From Pyropia yezoensis (Eukaryota; Rhodophyta; Bangiophyceae; Bangiales; Bangiaceae), in NCBI GenBank assembly GCA_009829735.1, contig CM020619.1, positions 18,915,816 to 18,979,815 of the forward strand: DNA of 64,000 nucleotides, in the 5' to 3' direction. Numbering within the stretch: the first letter of the stretch is position 1; every line of letters begins with the position of its first letter. Below are positions 63,060-64,000 of this stretch, piece by piece. Made by a program: the position numbers and the translations under genes. The notes under the pieces were generated by a model, which saw only the letters and a program-made list of their open reading frames with translations, did not search any database and was not told the origin of the DNA.

Positions 63060-64000
63060 GCGGCGATGGCGTCGACGGCGGCCACGGGGGGCGGCGCCGC
63101 CGCCCGTCGCGCCGACGGCGTGCGGCGGCGACGGGCGGCGGCGGCCACGAGGGGCGATGTCGCCGCCCGTGGAGAGGACGGCGGGTGGCAGTGGCCGCGG
63201 CGACGCCGTCGGTCGGCTGCGCCGCCGCCCATCGCGCCCATGGCCACGGGCGACGGCGTCACCGCCCCCCGCGCGCACGGCGGGCGGCGGTGGCGGCGGT
63301 GATGGGGGGTGGCTGCGCCGCCCATCGCGCGGACGGCGGGCTGCGGTGCCGCTGGCGGCAGTCACGGCGGGCGGCGCCGCCGCCAGTCGCGCCGACTGCG
63401 GGCGGCGGTGACGGGCGGCGGCGGCCACGAGGGGCGGTGTCGCCGCTCGCGGCGCGAATGGTGCGCGGCGGTGGCGGCGGCGACGGTCACGGTGGGCGGC
63501 GAGGCCGGCGGCGGCGCGCACGGTGGGCGGCGGAGGCGGCGGCGGCCCGGACTGAGGGCGGCGGTCGCAGCGGCGGCGCGTACGGTGGGCGGCGGAGGCG
63601 GCGGCGATGGCCACGTCGGGCGGCGTCGCCGCCCGTCGCGCTAACGGCCACGGGGGCCGGCGCTGCCGCTTTTTGCGCCGACTGCGGGCGGAGGTGGCAG
63701 TGGCGGCGGCCACGGGGGGCGGTGTCGCCGCCCGTGGCGCGGACGGCGGGCGGCGGTGGCAGCGGCGACGGCCACGGGGGGCGGCGTCGCCGCCCGTCGC
63801 GTCGTCGGCGGGCGGCGTTGGTGGCGGACGCGGCCACGGTGGAGGATGGTGCCGCCCGTCGCGCCGACGGCGGGTGGCGGTCGCGGCGGAAGCGCGAACG
63901 GCGGGCGGCGGCGGCGGCGGCCACGGGGGCGGCTTCGCCGCCCGTGACGCGGACGGCGGGCGACGGATGTGGCGGCGGCCGCCCCAGGGGGCGGCGCCGC
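63060..64000. repeat. GC-rich minisatellite, about 61-base units
   Basis: An imperfect tandem array running off the window end. Units centred on GGCGTCGCCGCCCGT, followed by CGCGC-GACGGCGGGCGGCGG and a GGCCACGGGGG-type end, recur near 63092, 63153, 63374, 63434, 63717, 63778 and 63839, giving a period of about 60-63 bases. It stays open in several frames on both strands only because of its composition. Confidence 0.75.

Noticed and set aside
1-64000. tRNA and rRNA genes
   Set aside because: No cloverleaf-like sequence with a GGTTCGAATCC-type T-arm and no rRNA-like block was seen. A covariance-model scan would be decisive.

Overview
This is nuclear DNA of a GC-rich eukaryote. Several genes carry short GT-AG introns. 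The recognisable proteins are eukaryotic housekeeping proteins: a CCT chaperonin subunit, replication protein A subunit 2, calcineurin B, the AP-1 sigma adaptin, the ER signal peptidase SEC11 and a DCAF7/WDR68 WD40 protein. The intergenic DNA is full of homopolymer C/G runs and CCG-type low complexity. High GC, sparse short introns, Ty3-type LTR elements and a PIF/Harbinger transposon together suggest a bangialean red alga (Porphyra/Pyropia type). That assignment is an inference from style, not from a marker gene.

Layout. 1-12.8 kb is gene-poor. It holds a decayed F-box/leucine-rich-repeat gene (752-2472), a solo LTR-like fragment (3778-4208), a secreted protein with three KDHL repeats (5590-6612), a possible small membrane protein (8466-8834, minus) and a small secreted cysteine-rich protein (10446-10832). 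12.8-27 kb is a cluster of two related Ty3-like LTR elements. Element A (plus strand, 12823-16650) is a truncated, heavily broken relic. Element B (minus strand, 17375-26991) has both LTRs, gag, protease, reverse transcriptase, RNase H, integrase and a chromodomain, plus an extra long coding region on the opposite strand between pol and the 3' LTR. 27-30 kb has no identified gene but includes a patch of lower GC.

30-56 kb is the gene-rich core. In order it holds: a 1479-residue protein joining an SR-rich N-terminus to copine-like C2 repeats; SEC11 (minus); an SDR-type dehydrogenase (minus); AP-1 sigma (plus); a RanBP2-type zinc-finger protein (minus); DCAF7/WDR68 (plus); a NUDT22-like Nudix hydrolase (plus); RPA2 (minus); CCT eta/CCT7 (plus); calcineurin B (minus); uricase (minus); and a large disordered protein (minus). 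These are independent housekeeping genes, arranged in convergent and divergent pairs and not as an operon. 56-64 kb is mostly low-complexity DNA with a long hairpin (60613-60677), a PIF/Harbinger transposase gene carrying one in-frame stop (61304-62776) and the beginning of a GC-rich minisatellite of about 61-bp units (63060 to the window end).

The observations most worth a second look are the SR-C2 fusion protein, the antisense coding region inside element B, calcineurin B with a collapsed second EF-hand and a start-codon-only first exon, the nearly intact Harbinger transposase, and the KDHL-repeat secreted protein.
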